From Archaeoglobaceae archaeon (GTDB lineage Archaea > Halobacteriota > Archaeoglobi > Archaeoglobales > Archaeoglobaceae), in assembly GCA_026988525.1 (NCBI GenBank), contig JALSLC010000023.1, positions 1 through 48,267 of the forward strand: a stretch of 48,267 bases of DNA. Direction: 5' to 3'. This document shows positions 1 through 8,763 of this stretch, in pieces. The first letter of the stretch is position 1. Each line of letters opens with the position of its first letter. The notes beneath the pieces were generated by a model. The model had not been told where the DNA came from and made no database searches. It worked only from the letters and a program-made list of their open reading frames with translations. The translations under genes were made by a program, and so were the position numbers.

Positions 1-582
1 AGAAACGATTACCAGTGGAGGGTTGTAGCCGGACACTGCACCGCCATGCACAGCTACGACAACGCATACGCCTTCAAGCTTATGAAGATATTGAAGAGGG
101 CGGGAATAACGATAGTTGCGAATCCGTTGATAAACATCCACTTACAGGGGAGATTCGACAGCTATCCGAAGAGGAGAGGGCTTACGAGGATAAAGGAGTT
201 GATGAGGGAAGGGATCAACGTATGCTTGGGGCACGACTGCATAATGGATCCCTGGTATCCCCTCGGCGTTGGAGACATGCTTCAGGCTTTGTTCATGGCC
301 GTTCACGTGGGGCACATGATGGGATACGGGGAATTAATAGAGTCCTTCGACTTAATAACCACCAACGCCGCGAAGGCTTTGAGGTTGAAGGATTACGGAG
401 TAGATGTGGGATGCAGAGCGGATTTTCTCGTTCTGAACGCTTACAACGAAATAGACGCCCTCAGGTTGCTCGGGCCACCACTTTATGTGATCAGAAATGG
501 AAAGATCGTTGCAAAAAACGTCGGAGGTGAAAGCTGGGTGAGGTTTAGGGGCAGATGGGGGAGAGTCGAATTCTTTGAGTAA
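1..582 (+). CDS. codA: Cytosine deaminase, 3' part (5' end outside window)
   Basis: The frame is open from the first base and ends at TAA 580-582, giving the last 193 residues of an amidohydrolase-superfamily cytosine deaminase. Recognisable family blocks are GHCTAMHSYDNAY near the start (metal-ligand His and substrate region), ANPLINIHLQGRFDSYPKRRG, and GHDCIMDPWYPLG, whose Asp is the metal ligand. The alignment I recall to E. coli CodA is close along the whole stretch. The residue just after the metal Asp is Cys, where E. coli CodA has Asp314. The role is cytosine (or a related base) to uracil plus ammonia in the cytosol, feeding upp and the uracil-catabolic operon downstream. Codon use is GC-rich like the rest of the 1-8763 island. 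The family call is firm; the exact base specificity is open. Confidence 0.9.
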   Translation, partial: RNDYQWRVVAGHCTAMHSYDNAYAFKLMKILKRAGITIVANPLINIHLQGRFDSYPKRRGLTRIKELMREGINVCLGHDCIMDPWYPLGVGDMLQALFMAVHVGHMMGYGELIESFDLITTNAAKALRLKDYGVDVGCRADFLVLNAYNEIDALRLLGPPLYVIRNGKIVAKNVGGESWVRFRGRWGRVEFFE

Positions 583-584
583 CG

Positions 585-603
585 TTTTTTAATCCTATTT
601 TTT
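585..603 (+). terminator. Oligo-T terminator after codA
   Basis: Two T-runs (585-590 and 598-603) directly follow the codA stop. This is the usual archaeal intrinsic termination signal. upp starts 40 bp downstream, so partial read-through into upp is possible. Confidence 0.4.
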
Positions 604-622
604 ACGGGTCAAGGGTGTCTTC

Positions 623-1291
623 ATGATAAGGGATGAAAGATGGAAGGGTGTTTACACTTTTGAGGATTCCCCGTATCTGATGGAAGTGCTGACGGAGTTG
701 AGAAACAAAAACACGGACAGCATCTCATTTCGTAAGGGACTCGTTAAGCTCGGAAGATACATGGGATACGAGCTTACGAAAACCATGGAGTTCGAAGAAG
801 TCGAAGTAGAAACCCCCTTAGAGAGAACTACTGGAACGATAGCCAAGGACAGAAAGAACGTGGTAATAATAACTGTTCTCAGAGCTAGCATTCCTATGAT
901 GGAGGGACTGATAAAGACTTTCGAGCACGCGAGGGTCGGAATAATATCCGCGTCGAGAGGTAAACCGCCCGAATTCAAGGTGGACATAGACTACATAAGG
1001 ATTCCCGACATAAAGCCGGAGGACACGGTCATAATAACGGATCCCATGATAGCCACAGGCTCCACTCTCTTAAGCGTTTTGAAAGAGCTCGAAAACCATC
1101 CTAAACCGAAGAGGATAATAGTTTTAGGAGTTTTGGCCGCACCGGAGGGAATAGACAGGATAAAGAAGGCTTATCCAGATGTGGAAATTTTCGTTACAAA
1201 AATAGATCGTGAGCTTAACTCTAAGGGATATATATTACCGGGGTTGGGGGATGCCGGAGATAGGGCTTTTGGCTCACCAAATCTAATTTAA
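623..1291 (+). CDS. upp: Uracil phosphoribosyltransferase
   Basis: 222-residue type I phosphoribosyltransferase converting uracil plus PRPP to UMP. The PRPP-binding loop is visible as [13 protein letters not shown] at about residues 139-151, and the uracil-binding C-terminal signature as [11 protein letters not shown] at about 208-218. Length matches the UPRT family. It lies 41 bp after codA, so the pair forms a cytosine-to-UMP salvage route and competes with the catabolic operon downstream for uracil. The ATG at 623 follows an AAGGGTG ribosome site. The start of the protein ([20 protein letters not shown]) resembles other archaeal UPRTs. Function is well supported. Confidence 0.93.
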   Translation: MIRDERWKGVYTFEDSPYLMEVLTELRNKNTDSISFRKGLVKLGRYMGYELTKTMEFEEVEVETPLERTTGTIAKDRKNVVIITVLRASIPMMEGLIKTFEHARVGIISASRGKPPEFKVDIDYIRIPDIKPEDTVIITDPMIATGSTLLSVLKELENHPKPKRIIVLGVLAAPEGIDRIKKAYPDVEIFVTKIDRELNSKGYILPGLGDAGDRAFGSPNLI

Positions 1292-1369
1292 TTATATTTT
1301 ACGATATGTTTAATTTTTTATCGATATCTTTATGAAATCTTTAGATATTATGAATTTTTATTAAAAAAA

Positions 1370-1376
1370 TTTAAAT
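1370..1376 (+). promoter_or_regulatory. TATA box for the NCS1 permease gene
   Basis: TTTAAAT preceded by an A-run resembling a BRE lies about 29 bp before the ATG at 1402. Archaeal transcription starts about 25 bp after the TATA centre, so the mRNA would be leaderless, consistent with no ribosome-binding site before 1402. Confidence 0.45.
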
Positions 1377-1401
1377 AAATCGCCTACTTTTGCATGAGCC
1401 T

Positions 1402-2820
1402 ATGACTTCGAATGTGTTGGTAGAACCGAAAAACTATAATGAAAATCCAGATTTGCTACCGGTTCCACCAAATCAGAGAAGATACAATGCCCTGACGTTT
1501 ACCTTCATGATGTTCAGCATGAACACGTGCATACCGATGTTCTTCTTGGGCCCCATCGCCAAATCGCTGGGCTTGAACATAGTCCAAGCGGTAATCGGAG
1601 CGTTAATCGGGAATTTAGCTGCGGTAACGGTAATGTATCTGAACGGAGTGGTAGGAGTAAAATACGGAATTCCCTACCCAGTCCAGCTGAGAGAGCCGTT
1701 CGGATTTAAGGGTGCGAAGGTTCCCGTAATTCTCAGAGGTCTTGCCGGGCTGATGTGGTTCGGAATAGAAGCTTACGCTGGATCTCTGGCTCTGGTCATG
1801 ATAGCACTCTACTTGGCGGGAGTCCCTCCCGACCAGCTTACGGACAAGGCCATAAGGCTTATTCCGATAGCACTCCTGTTCTACTTGGGTAGCTTCATCT
1901 TCGTGATGAGGAAGGGACTCGAGGGAATAGGAAAGATGGCCGATTACGCCGGCCCAATACTCCTGCTGTACTTCGTATGGCTGACCTACTTCCTGGCAAC
2001 TCAACCCCAGTTCGCGAGCAAGATGCCGGAGGTGTTCAAGGGGACTGCTGGATGGTTTAGCATGAGCTTTCTGACTTACTTGGCAGTGCAGACGAACTGG
2101 TGGGCGACAGTGGCTCTGAACATCTCGGATCTTACGAGGGGTTTGAAGAGCACAAAAGCCTTAATTATAGGACTGTTCGTCGGAATAGTTCTCTGCCAGA
2201 TAGTCGGAACCGCATTGGGCTTTTACTTGGCCGTGATGACTGGAAAGGTGTTACCTCAGACGATAATAGCGGAATACGCTCCGGGCATAGTGGCCGTTAT
2301 AATAGGGCTACTATTTGCATTCTTGGCACCTTGGTCGACGGACATAACCGCCAACGCTCCCCCGCTCATAGACATCCTTATGTCGGTCTTCAGAATGAGG
2401 TGGAAGCTTGCGGTAGTGGTTTCGGCGGTGATAGTATTCTTCGTCGCTCCGTGGTGGGCGGTTAAGAGCGGACCGGCCTACGTGAACTACATAACCAAGT
2501 GGGCGGCAAATTACGGAATACTCCTCGGCCCCATAGCCGGGCCAATGATCGCGAACTACTGGATAGTGAGGAAGAGAAAGTACGACCTCCAGAAGCTTTA
2601 CACCTATGGAGAGGGAGGGTGCTGGTATAGGAACGGATGGAGCTTGGCAGGATTCGCATCTCTGATAACTACGATAGCCCTGTCCTACGTAGTAGCAGCG
2701 TTAACGGGGCAGATGGCATACGTCAGCGGAGTTCCGTTCCCGGGAGGAGTGATATGGTATTTTGCTTTGGTAGTATCCTTTGTAACTTATATAGTGTTTG
2801 TAAAAATTTTCAATGAATAA
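1402..2820 (+). CDS. NCS1-family nucleobase permease (cytosine/uracil type)
   Basis: About 472 residues with roughly twelve hydrophobic membrane segments. It has the NCS1 (nucleobase:cation symporter-1) layout: the N-terminal NQRRYNALTFTFMMFSMNTC segment, GIPYPVQLREPFGFKGAKVP after TM2, and GPIAGPMIANYWIVRKRKYDL near TM10. The family imports cytosine, uracil, thiamine, hydantoins or allantoin; between codA/upp and the uracil-degradation operon, cytosine or uracil is the best guess. ATG 1402 was chosen over an upstream TTG (1390) because the TATA spacing predicts a leaderless transcript there. The interior is GC-rich, while the first ~100 and last ~60 bases are AT-rich. Confidence 0.85.
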   Translation: MTSNVLVEPKNYNENPDLLPVPPNQRRYNALTFTFMMFSMNTCIPMFFLGPIAKSLGLNIVQAVIGALIGNLAAVTVMYLNGVVGVKYGIPYPVQLREPFGFKGAKVPVILRGLAGLMWFGIEAYAGSLALVMIALYLAGVPPDQLTDKAIRLIPIALLFYLGSFIFVMRKGLEGIGKMADYAGPILLLYFVWLTYFLATQPQFASKMPEVFKGTAGWFSMSFLTYLAVQTNWWATVALNISDLTRGLKSTKALIIGLFVGIVLCQIVGTALGFYLAVMTGKVLPQTIIAEYAPGIVAVIIGLLFAFLAPWSTDITANAPPLIDILMSVFRMRWKLAVVVSAVIVFFVAPWWAVKSGPAYVNYITKWAANYGILLGPIAGPMIANYWIVRKRKYDLQKLYTYGEGGCWYRNGWSLAGFASLITTIALSYVVAALTGQMAYVSGVPFPGGVIWYFALVVSFVTYIVFVKIFNE

Positions 2821-2991
2821 TTTTTTTGTTTTCTACCTAATGTTTTATTATAATAATTCTTTAAATTAACAAAAATAATCGTTGATTTATTATTTTATTA
2901 ATTATATTGATTATTAAATTTTATGAATAAATCTTAAAAATATTTAAGTTAAAAATATCGTATCATTTATTCTATTACGGAGGTGGTTGAA

Positions 2992-3825
2992 ATGAGGAAG
3001 GTGAGGTGCGCTCTGATACAGACGAAAGGAGAGAAGGACAAGGAAGTAATGATCGAGAAGCACGAGGACTTCATAAGAAAAGCGGCAAAGAGGGGTGCAA
3101 AGATAATATGCCTTCAGGAGTTGTTCTACAGCATATACTTCCCGGCAGAGCAGGATTTGAAGTGGTTCGACCTCGCCGAACCCATCCCGGACGGGCCGAC
3201 GGTTAAGAGGATGCAGGAGCTCGCAAAGGAGCTCAACGTCGTTCTTATAGTTCCGATATTCGAGGTGGAAAAGCCGGGATTCTACTACAACACCGCAGCG
3301 GTAATAGATGCGGACGGAAGATATCTGGGCAAATACAGGAAGACGCACATACCCCACGTCAAGGGGTTCTGGGAGAAGTTCTACTTCAGACCGGGCAACT
3401 TGGGATATCCCGTTTTCGACACCGCATACGCTAAGATAGGGATATTCATATGCTACGACAGGCACTTCCCCGAACCCGCAAGAATACTGGCTTTGAAGGG
3501 AGCGGAAATTCTGTTCAACCCCTCCGCAACCACTGCCGGGCTGTCGGAATACCTGTGGAAGCTCGAACAGAGGGCTCATGCGGTAGCTAACGGAGTTTTT
3601 GTGGGAGCTATAAACAGGGTTGGCGTGGAAATAACCGGAGATCCGTTTTACGGAACTTCCTACTTCTGCGATCCATACGGCAACATAATCGCAGAAGGTA
3701 GCAGGGACAAGGAGGAGGTAATAGTTGCGGATCTCGACCTCGATCTGATATGGGAAGTTAGGAAGCTCTGGCAGTTCTTCAGAGACAGGAGACCCGAGAC
3801 TTACGAGGAGATAACGAAGCTGTGA
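2992..3825 (+). CDS. N-carbamoyl-beta-alanine amidohydrolase (beta-ureidopropionase), nitrilase superfamily
   Basis: 277-residue carbon-nitrogen hydrolase. The Glu-Lys-Cys triad is visible: Glu in CLQELFYS, Lys in KYRKTHIPH and Cys in FICYDRHFPE. A Glu also follows in the LWKLEQRAHAVANGVFV block. It hydrolyses N-carbamoyl-beta-alanine to beta-alanine, CO2 and ammonia, the third step of reductive pyrimidine breakdown. Other nitrilase-family amidases (N-carbamoyl-D-amino acid or putrescine hydrolases) look similar, but dihydropyrimidinase lies 9 bp downstream and PreA further on. The ATG at 2992 is preceded by GGAGGTGG with good spacing, so it is preferred to GTG 2983. First gene of the 2992-8763 operon, with a TATA-like ATTTAAGTT near 2942. 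Confidence 0.88.
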   Translation: MRKVRCALIQTKGEKDKEVMIEKHEDFIRKAAKRGAKIICLQELFYSIYFPAEQDLKWFDLAEPIPDGPTVKRMQELAKELNVVLIVPIFEVEKPGFYYNTAAVIDADGRYLGKYRKTHIPHVKGFWEKFYFRPGNLGYPVFDTAYAKIGIFICYDRHFPEPARILALKGAEILFNPSATTAGLSEYLWKLEQRAHAVANGVFVGAINRVGVEITGDPFYGTSYFCDPYGNIIAEGSRDKEEVIVADLDLDLIWEVRKLWQFFRDRRPETYEEITKL

Positions 3826-3834
3826 GGTGAGAGC

Positions 3835-5205
3835 ATGCTCGTGATAAAGAACGGAAAGATAGCTACGGCAAGTGAAATCTTCGAGGCGGACATAGGGATA
3901 GAGGACGGAAAGATAGTTGCGATAGCCAGAGATCTGAAAGGGGAGGAGGTGATAGATGCCGGCGGTAAGATAGTGATGCCGGGGATGATCGACGGGCACA
4001 CTCACATGGCAATGCCCTTCATGGGAACCTTTTCGAGCGACGACTTCGAAACTGGAACTAAAGCTGCAGCCTTCGGCGGAGTTACGACGATAATCAACTT
4101 CGCCATTCAGGAGAAGGGGAAGGGATTGAAGGATGCGATAGAGGTGGAGGATTCGAAGGCCAAGGGTAAGGCGTTCATCGACTACGCTTTCCACGTCGCT
4201 ATCACGGACATGAGAGAGGACGTTTTGGCCGAGATTCCCGAGGTTATGAAGAACGGTGTGACGAGCTTCAAGCTCTTCATGACTTACGAGGGGTTGATGG
4301 TAACCGACGACGTTCTTTTAGAGGTTCTGGATGTAGTTACGAAAAATGGTGGGCTGGTTGGAGTTCACGCGGAGAACTACTACATCATCAAGTTTTTGAC
4401 TAAGAGGTTGCTCGCGGAAGGAAAGACCGATCCGATATACCACGCATACAGCAGACCGAACTGCTGCGAGGAAGAGGCGGTAAACAGAGCTTGCATAATA
4501 ACTCAAATCGTAAACGGAAGGCTATACGTAGTCCATCTCTCAACGGCGGAGGGGCTTGAAAGGATAGAGGAGTTTCAGAAGAGAGGTGTGAGGGTTTACG
4601 CCGAAACCTGTCCCCAGTATCTGCTGCTCGACGAAGAGCTGTATAAGGAGCCGGACTTCGGAGGGGCGAAATACGTGATGTCTCCTCCGCTCAGAAGGGA
4701 GAAGGACAGAAGGGCTTTGTGGGACGGAATAAGGAGGGGAACGATACAGCTTATCGGATCGGATCACTGTCCCTTCTTCATGGAGCAAAAGGAGATGGGA
4801 AAGGACGATTTCACGAAAATTCCGAACGGCGCTCCGGGAGTTGAAACGACCCTCCCATTACTGTTCTCCGAAGGTGTGGTTAAGGGAAGGATCACGCTCA
4901 ACAGACTCGTAGAAGTGTTCTCAACGAACCCGGCAAAGCTCTACGGGATGTATCCGAAGAAGGGGACGATAGCGATTGGGAGTGATGCGGACATAGTAAT
5001 CCTCGATCCCAAGAAGGAGGTGACGCTCAGCGTCGATATGCTCCACCAGAACGTCGATTACACGCCTTACGAGGGATGGAAGGTGAAGGGGTATCCGGTC
5101 GTTACGATCGTAAGGGGAAAGGTTGTGTGTGAGGAAGGGGAGTTTTACGGGGAGAAGGGTTACGGAGAGTTCGTTCCGAGGAAGGAGGCAATAGATCTAT
5201 GGTAA
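3835..5205 (+). CDS. hydA: Dihydropyrimidinase (D-hydantoinase family)
   Basis: 456-residue cyclic amidohydrolase. The binuclear metal site is complete: GHTHM near residue 57, the lysine expected to be carbamylated in TSFKLFMTYEG near 146-150, VHAEN near 180, VHLSTAEG near 235 and GSDHCPF near 315. It opens 5,6-dihydrouracil (or dihydrothymine) to N-carbamoyl-beta-alanine, the substrate of the preceding gene. Length fits dihydropyrimidinases and hydantoinases; allantoinase or dihydroorotase are less likely because of the neighbours. The ATG follows GAGGTGAGAGC. It overlaps the next gene by 7 bp, indicating one operon. Confidence 0.92.
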   Translation: MLVIKNGKIATASEIFEADIGIEDGKIVAIARDLKGEEVIDAGGKIVMPGMIDGHTHMAMPFMGTFSSDDFETGTKAAAFGGVTTIINFAIQEKGKGLKDAIEVEDSKAKGKAFIDYAFHVAITDMREDVLAEIPEVMKNGVTSFKLFMTYEGLMVTDDVLLEVLDVVTKNGGLVGVHAENYYIIKFLTKRLLAEGKTDPIYHAYSRPNCCEEEAVNRACIITQIVNGRLYVVHLSTAEGLERIEEFQKRGVRVYAETCPQYLLLDEELYKEPDFGGAKYVMSPPLRREKDRRALWDGIRRGTIQLIGSDHCPFFMEQKEMGKDDFTKIPNGAPGVETTLPLLFSEGVVKGRITLNRLVEVFSTNPAKLYGMYPKKGTIAIGSDADIVILDPKKEVTLSVDMLHQNVDYTPYEGWKVKGYPVVTIVRGKVVCEEGEFYGEKGYGEFVPRKEAIDLW

Positions 5206-6296
5206 ACTTCTCAATCTACACTCCAACGCGAATACACTTCGGATACGACAGCTTTGAAAGAATAGAGTCCGCCAAGGAGTTCGGCGAGAAAGCTCTGATT
5301 GTGATAGGTAAGGGATCCGCTAAAAAATTCGGATACCTCGGAATGCTCGAAAAAAAGCTGGGCGAAATCGGCGTGGAATACGAGGTGCTGGAGGGAATTC
5401 CGGAAAATCCGGATGAGGAAATCGTAGAGATGGGAGCGGAATTTGCGGAGATGTCCAAGCCGGATTTCTTCATCGCGTTGGGTGGAGGTAGCGTTATAGA
5501 CGCCATGAAGGCTATAAATGCCGTTTACAGCAACGGTATCAGTGTTAAGGAGTGTTACGGAAAGCCGATATGCAGAGCTCTGCCCTCGATAGCAATTCCA
5601 ACTACATCCGGGACTGGGAGTGAAGTTACGAGGTATTCTATCGTTACCGACAAGAAAGCTGGAACGAAGAGGGTTATATCCGATTACAAGCTGTGTCCGA
5701 GCGTTGCCATAGTCGATCCCCAATTCACTTTAAAGCTTCCGAAATCCGTTACGATCTCATCCGGCTTAGACGCACTGAGCCATTGCATCGAGGCTCTCAT
5801 CGGATACTACTCGAATCCGGTAATAGATGCCATAGCCTTGGAAGGGATAAGGATAGGGTTTGAAAACCTTCCGAAAGTTGCGGAGAATCCCGACAGGGAA
5901 AGCAGAGAGAAGATGATGCTCTGCTCCCTCATGGGTGGTATTGCTATAAACTCCGTTCCAACCGGTTTGGCTCACGCTATGAGCTATCCTCTAACCGTAA
6001 ACTTCGGTATCCCTCACGGAATGGCAGTTGCAATCGTTCTCCCTCACGTTTTGCGATTGATGAATTACGAAGAGAAGTTGAGGAGGATGTCGGAGGTTTT
6101 GGGAGGGGATGCGATAAAGAAGCTTGAGGAGTTGTTCGAAATTTTGGGAGTTCCGGAGAAGGTCGAAGGGCTGAGTAAAGAGCAGTGCGAGGCTTTTGCG
6201 AGGGATGTAATGGCCAACAAGGAGAAGCTGAGGAACAACGTCAGAATTCCGACTTTTGAGGAGGTTAGGGAGATTTACATGACTTTGAGGGGGTGA
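5199..6296 (+). CDS. Iron-containing alcohol dehydrogenase, probable malonate-semialdehyde reductase
   Basis: 365-residue group III (Fe) alcohol dehydrogenase. It shows the NAD(P)-binding GGGSVIDAMKAI, IPTTSGTGSEVTRYS, GLDALSHCIEAL and LAHAMSYPLTVNFGIPHGMA blocks; the His residues of the last two are metal ligands, with an Asp in the SVAIVDPQFT segment. The family reduces short aldehydes reversibly. No known specificity is diagnostic here. Its place between dihydropyrimidinase and PreA, with a beta-alanine-type aminotransferase at the operon end, suggests malonate semialdehyde to 3-hydroxypropionate. It overlaps hydA by 7 bp and its stop lies in the ribosome site of preA. Family certain, substrate inferred. 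Confidence 0.87.
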   Translation: MVNFSIYTPTRIHFGYDSFERIESAKEFGEKALIVIGKGSAKKFGYLGMLEKKLGEIGVEYEVLEGIPENPDEEIVEMGAEFAEMSKPDFFIALGGGSVIDAMKAINAVYSNGISVKECYGKPICRALPSIAIPTTSGTGSEVTRYSIVTDKKAGTKRVISDYKLCPSVAIVDPQFTLKLPKSVTISSGLDALSHCIEALIGYYSNPVIDAIALEGIRIGFENLPKVAENPDRESREKMMLCSLMGGIAINSVPTGLAHAMSYPLTVNFGIPHGMAVAIVLPHVLRLMNYEEKLRRMSEVLGGDAIKKLEELFEILGVPEKVEGLSKEQCEAFARDVMANKEKLRNNVRIPTFEEVREIYMTLRG

Positions 6297-6300
6297 TTCT

Positions 6301-7473
6301 TTGAGAGTTAGCATGTGCGGTGTGGAATTTCCGAATCCCTTCCTACTCGCATCCGGCCCGCCGACGGCGAACGCGGAGCTTATCTCGAAGGGATTCGAAA
6401 GGGGATGGGGTGGAGCCGTCACGAAAACCATAGTGGGTAGGGGTGTTAAGATAGAGAACGTCTCTCCCCGTTTGGCGGTGCTGAAGTGCGGAAGTAAAGT
6501 GGTCGCCATGCAGAACATCGAACTCGTTACGACGAGGACTTTAGACGAATGGATAAAGGACATCAGGAGCCTAAAGAATACCTGGCCGGACAGGGTTCTG
6601 ATAGGAAGCGTGATGGCAACTTACGACGAAAAGGAGTGGCAGAGCGTGGTGGATGAGGTTCAATCCGCCGGGGTGGACATGCTCGAACTGAACCTCTCGT
6701 GCCCCCACGGAATGCCTGAAAGAGGGGCGGGAGCGGCGATAGGACAGAATCCGGAGATGGTTAGGGATGTGGTTTCTTGGGTCAAGGATGTGGCATACGT
6801 TCCGGTTCTCGCCAAGCTGACTCCGAACGTTACCGACATCTCAGCAATAGCGAGAGCGGCGGAGGAAGGAGGAGCAGACGGAATTTCGGCGATAAATACC
6901 GTTTTGGGATTCGTGGGCATCGATTTGGACGGCATGAATCCGATTCTGAACGTGTCGGGAAAAACATCTTTCGGAGGTATCTCCGGAATGGCGATAAAGC
7001 CCATAGGCTTAAGATGCGTTGCGGAGGTAGCCAAAGCCACGAACTTACCGATTTCCGGCATAGGCGGGATTTCAAGCTGGAGGGATGCTTTGGAATACAT
7101 GCTTTTGGGAGCTAACACCGTTCAGGTTTGCACCGCAGTAATGCTCAGAGGATTCGGAATAATAGAAGATATGATCTATGGGCTGAGGAAATTCATGGAG
7201 GAAAAGGGATACGGAGAAGTTTCGGAGTTCGTCGGACTGGCTCTCAAGAGCATCGTTAGCTTCGAGGAGCTACCCAAGGAGAAGAAGATTGCAAAGATCG
7301 ATGCAGAGAACTGCTCGAAATGTTACTCATGCGTTAAGTCATGCTCCGACGGTGGATTCAACGCGATAACGGTTACTAACGGCTATCCCGAAGTCGATGC
7401 AACCAGATGCGACGGTTGCGGGCTCTGCGTTTGCGTATGTCCCAACGGGTGTATTAGGCTGGAGGTGGTTTGA
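6301..7473 (+). CDS. preA: Dihydropyrimidine dehydrogenase, PreA-type flavin/iron-sulfur subunit
   Basis: 390 residues: an FMN-binding dihydroorotate-dehydrogenase-like barrel (about 1-310) followed by two [4Fe-4S] ferredoxin motifs (CSKCYSCVKSC and CDGCGLCVCVCP, about 343-385). The catalytic loop LNLSCPHGMPERG carries the Cys and His characteristic of dihydropyrimidine dehydrogenase, separating it from PyrD. It reduces uracil or thymine to the dihydro base (or the reverse), the first catabolic step. The NAD(P)H/FAD partner PreT is absent next to it, so the electron donor may be ferredoxin or another carrier. The TTG start at 6301 is spaced from GGGGGTGAT; ATG 6313 is the alternative. Confidence 0.9.
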   Translation: MRVSMCGVEFPNPFLLASGPPTANAELISKGFERGWGGAVTKTIVGRGVKIENVSPRLAVLKCGSKVVAMQNIELVTTRTLDEWIKDIRSLKNTWPDRVLIGSVMATYDEKEWQSVVDEVQSAGVDMLELNLSCPHGMPERGAGAAIGQNPEMVRDVVSWVKDVAYVPVLAKLTPNVTDISAIARAAEEGGADGISAINTVLGFVGIDLDGMNPILNVSGKTSFGGISGMAIKPIGLRCVAEVAKATNLPISGIGGISSWRDALEYMLLGANTVQVCTAVMLRGFGIIEDMIYGLRKFMEEKGYGEVSEFVGLALKSIVSFEELPKEKKIAKIDAENCSKCYSCVKSCSDGGFNAITVTNGYPEVDATRCDGCGLCVCVCPNGCIRLEVV

Positions 7474-8763
7474 ATGCCCGTTTATCACACTTGGAGCAAG
7501 CAGAACGTTAAGAGTTTGAAGGTAGTTAAGGCGGAAGGCTGTTACTTCTACGATGAAAACGGCAAGAGATACTTCGACATGTCTTCCCAGCTGATGTGCT
7601 CGAACTTGGGTCACGGAAACAGAGCTGTAATAGAGGCGATAAAGAAGCAGGCGGAAAAGCTCGCATACATCGCTCCGGGTTTCGACTGCGAAATTAAGGA
7701 GAGGGCCGTGAAGGCCTTGCAAGAGGTAATGCCGCTAAACTGCTTCTTCTTCTCCACATCAGGAACGGAAGCGAACGAGGCAGCTATAAAGATTGCGAGA
7801 ATGTTCAAATTCCCTAAATACAAGATAATATCGCGTTACCACTCCTACCACGGATCTACTGCAGTATCCATAAGCCTTACGGGAGATCCGAGGAGGTATT
7901 TCGCCGAGAAGGTGAGGTGCACGATAGAGGGTGTAATCTTCGCTCCCGATCCATACTGCTACCGCTGTCCTTTTGGCAGAGAATATCCGGGATGCGATTT
8001 CGAGTGTGCGAGGTATTTGGAATACGTGTTGAAGAACGAGTGGCACGTTGCTGGATTCGTATTCGAGCCGGTGGTTGGAACGAACGGAGTCATAGTTCCC
8101 CCGAAGGAATACTACGAAATAATCGGAGAGATAGCCGAGAAATACGAAATCCTACTCATTGCAGATGAGGTCATGTCGGGCTGGGGAAGGACGGGAGAAT
8201 GGTTCGCCGTGAACCACTACAAGTTAAAGCCGGACATAATAACAACCGCAAAGGGGGCGACGGGAGCTTACATGCCACTGGGAATCACAGCTACAACCGA
8301 AGAGATATACGGGTTCTTCGAAGAGAACTTCTTCGCTCACGGGCACACATATTCTGACCATCCTATGTGCCTGGCTCCAGTTCCGGCGGTTGTAGAGGAG
8401 TTCAAGAGGCTGAATCTGCTCGATCACGTTAAGAGGATGGAGAAGTTCATGTCGAAGAGGTTGAACGAGATGAAGGAAGAGCACGTTTCGATAGGAGATG
8501 TAAGGGGAATAGGAATGTTCTGGACGATAGAGTTCGTCAGGAATAGGGAAACCAAGGAGCCTTTCGTAACGAGAAAGGACTTCATGGAGGGAAGACCGTC
8601 CATAATCAAGGAGATTTCGAAGGCTGCGATGGAGAGGGGGGTTTACGTTACCGGACCGGGATGGGGTAATCATCTGATGCTCGCCCCCCCGCTGATAGCG
8701 AAAAAGGAGGAGCTTGAGGAGGCTTTCGACGTCCTCGATGGAACTATATCTGCCTTAGATTAG
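7474..8763 (+). CDS. Class III PLP aminotransferase, probable beta-alanine transaminase
   Basis: 429-residue class III (omega) aminotransferase. The PLP lysine is in ITTAKGATGAYMPLG near residue 262, with SGTEANEAAIKIAR near 95 and the LIADEVMSGWGRTGEW block near 229. The Cys-rich segment PYCYRCPFGREYPGC is common in this branch. The family moves amino groups from beta-alanine, GABA or similar omega-amines to pyruvate or 2-oxoglutarate. As last gene of the pyrimidine operon it most likely turns beta-alanine into malonate semialdehyde for the Fe-dehydrogenase. The ATG directly follows the preA stop (TGAATG) with GGAGGTGG upstream. The GC-rich codon style ends exactly here. Confidence 0.85.
   Translation: MPVYHTWSKQNVKSLKVVKAEGCYFYDENGKRYFDMSSQLMCSNLGHGNRAVIEAIKKQAEKLAYIAPGFDCEIKERAVKALQEVMPLNCFFFSTSGTEANEAAIKIARMFKFPKYKIISRYHSYHGSTAVSISLTGDPRRYFAEKVRCTIEGVIFAPDPYCYRCPFGREYPGCDFECARYLEYVLKNEWHVAGFVFEPVVGTNGVIVPPKEYYEIIGEIAEKYEILLIADEVMSGWGRTGEWFAVNHYKLKPDIITTAKGATGAYMPLGITATTEEIYGFFEENFFAHGHTYSDHPMCLAPVPAVVEEFKRLNLLDHVKRMEKFMSKRLNEMKEEHVSIGDVRGIGMFWTIEFVRNRETKEPFVTRKDFMEGRPSIIKEISKAAMERGVYVTGPGWGNHLMLAPPLIAKKEELEEAFDVLDGTISALD

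Noticed and set aside
1319-1326. TATCGATA palindrome after upp as an operator
   Set aside because: Short, AT-dominated and too far upstream of the NCS1 TATA box to support a regulatory claim.
6301-7473. Dihydroorotate dehydrogenase (PyrD)
   Set aside because: The active loop carries SCPHGM with Cys/His, there are two C-terminal ferredoxin motifs, and the neighbours are catabolic.
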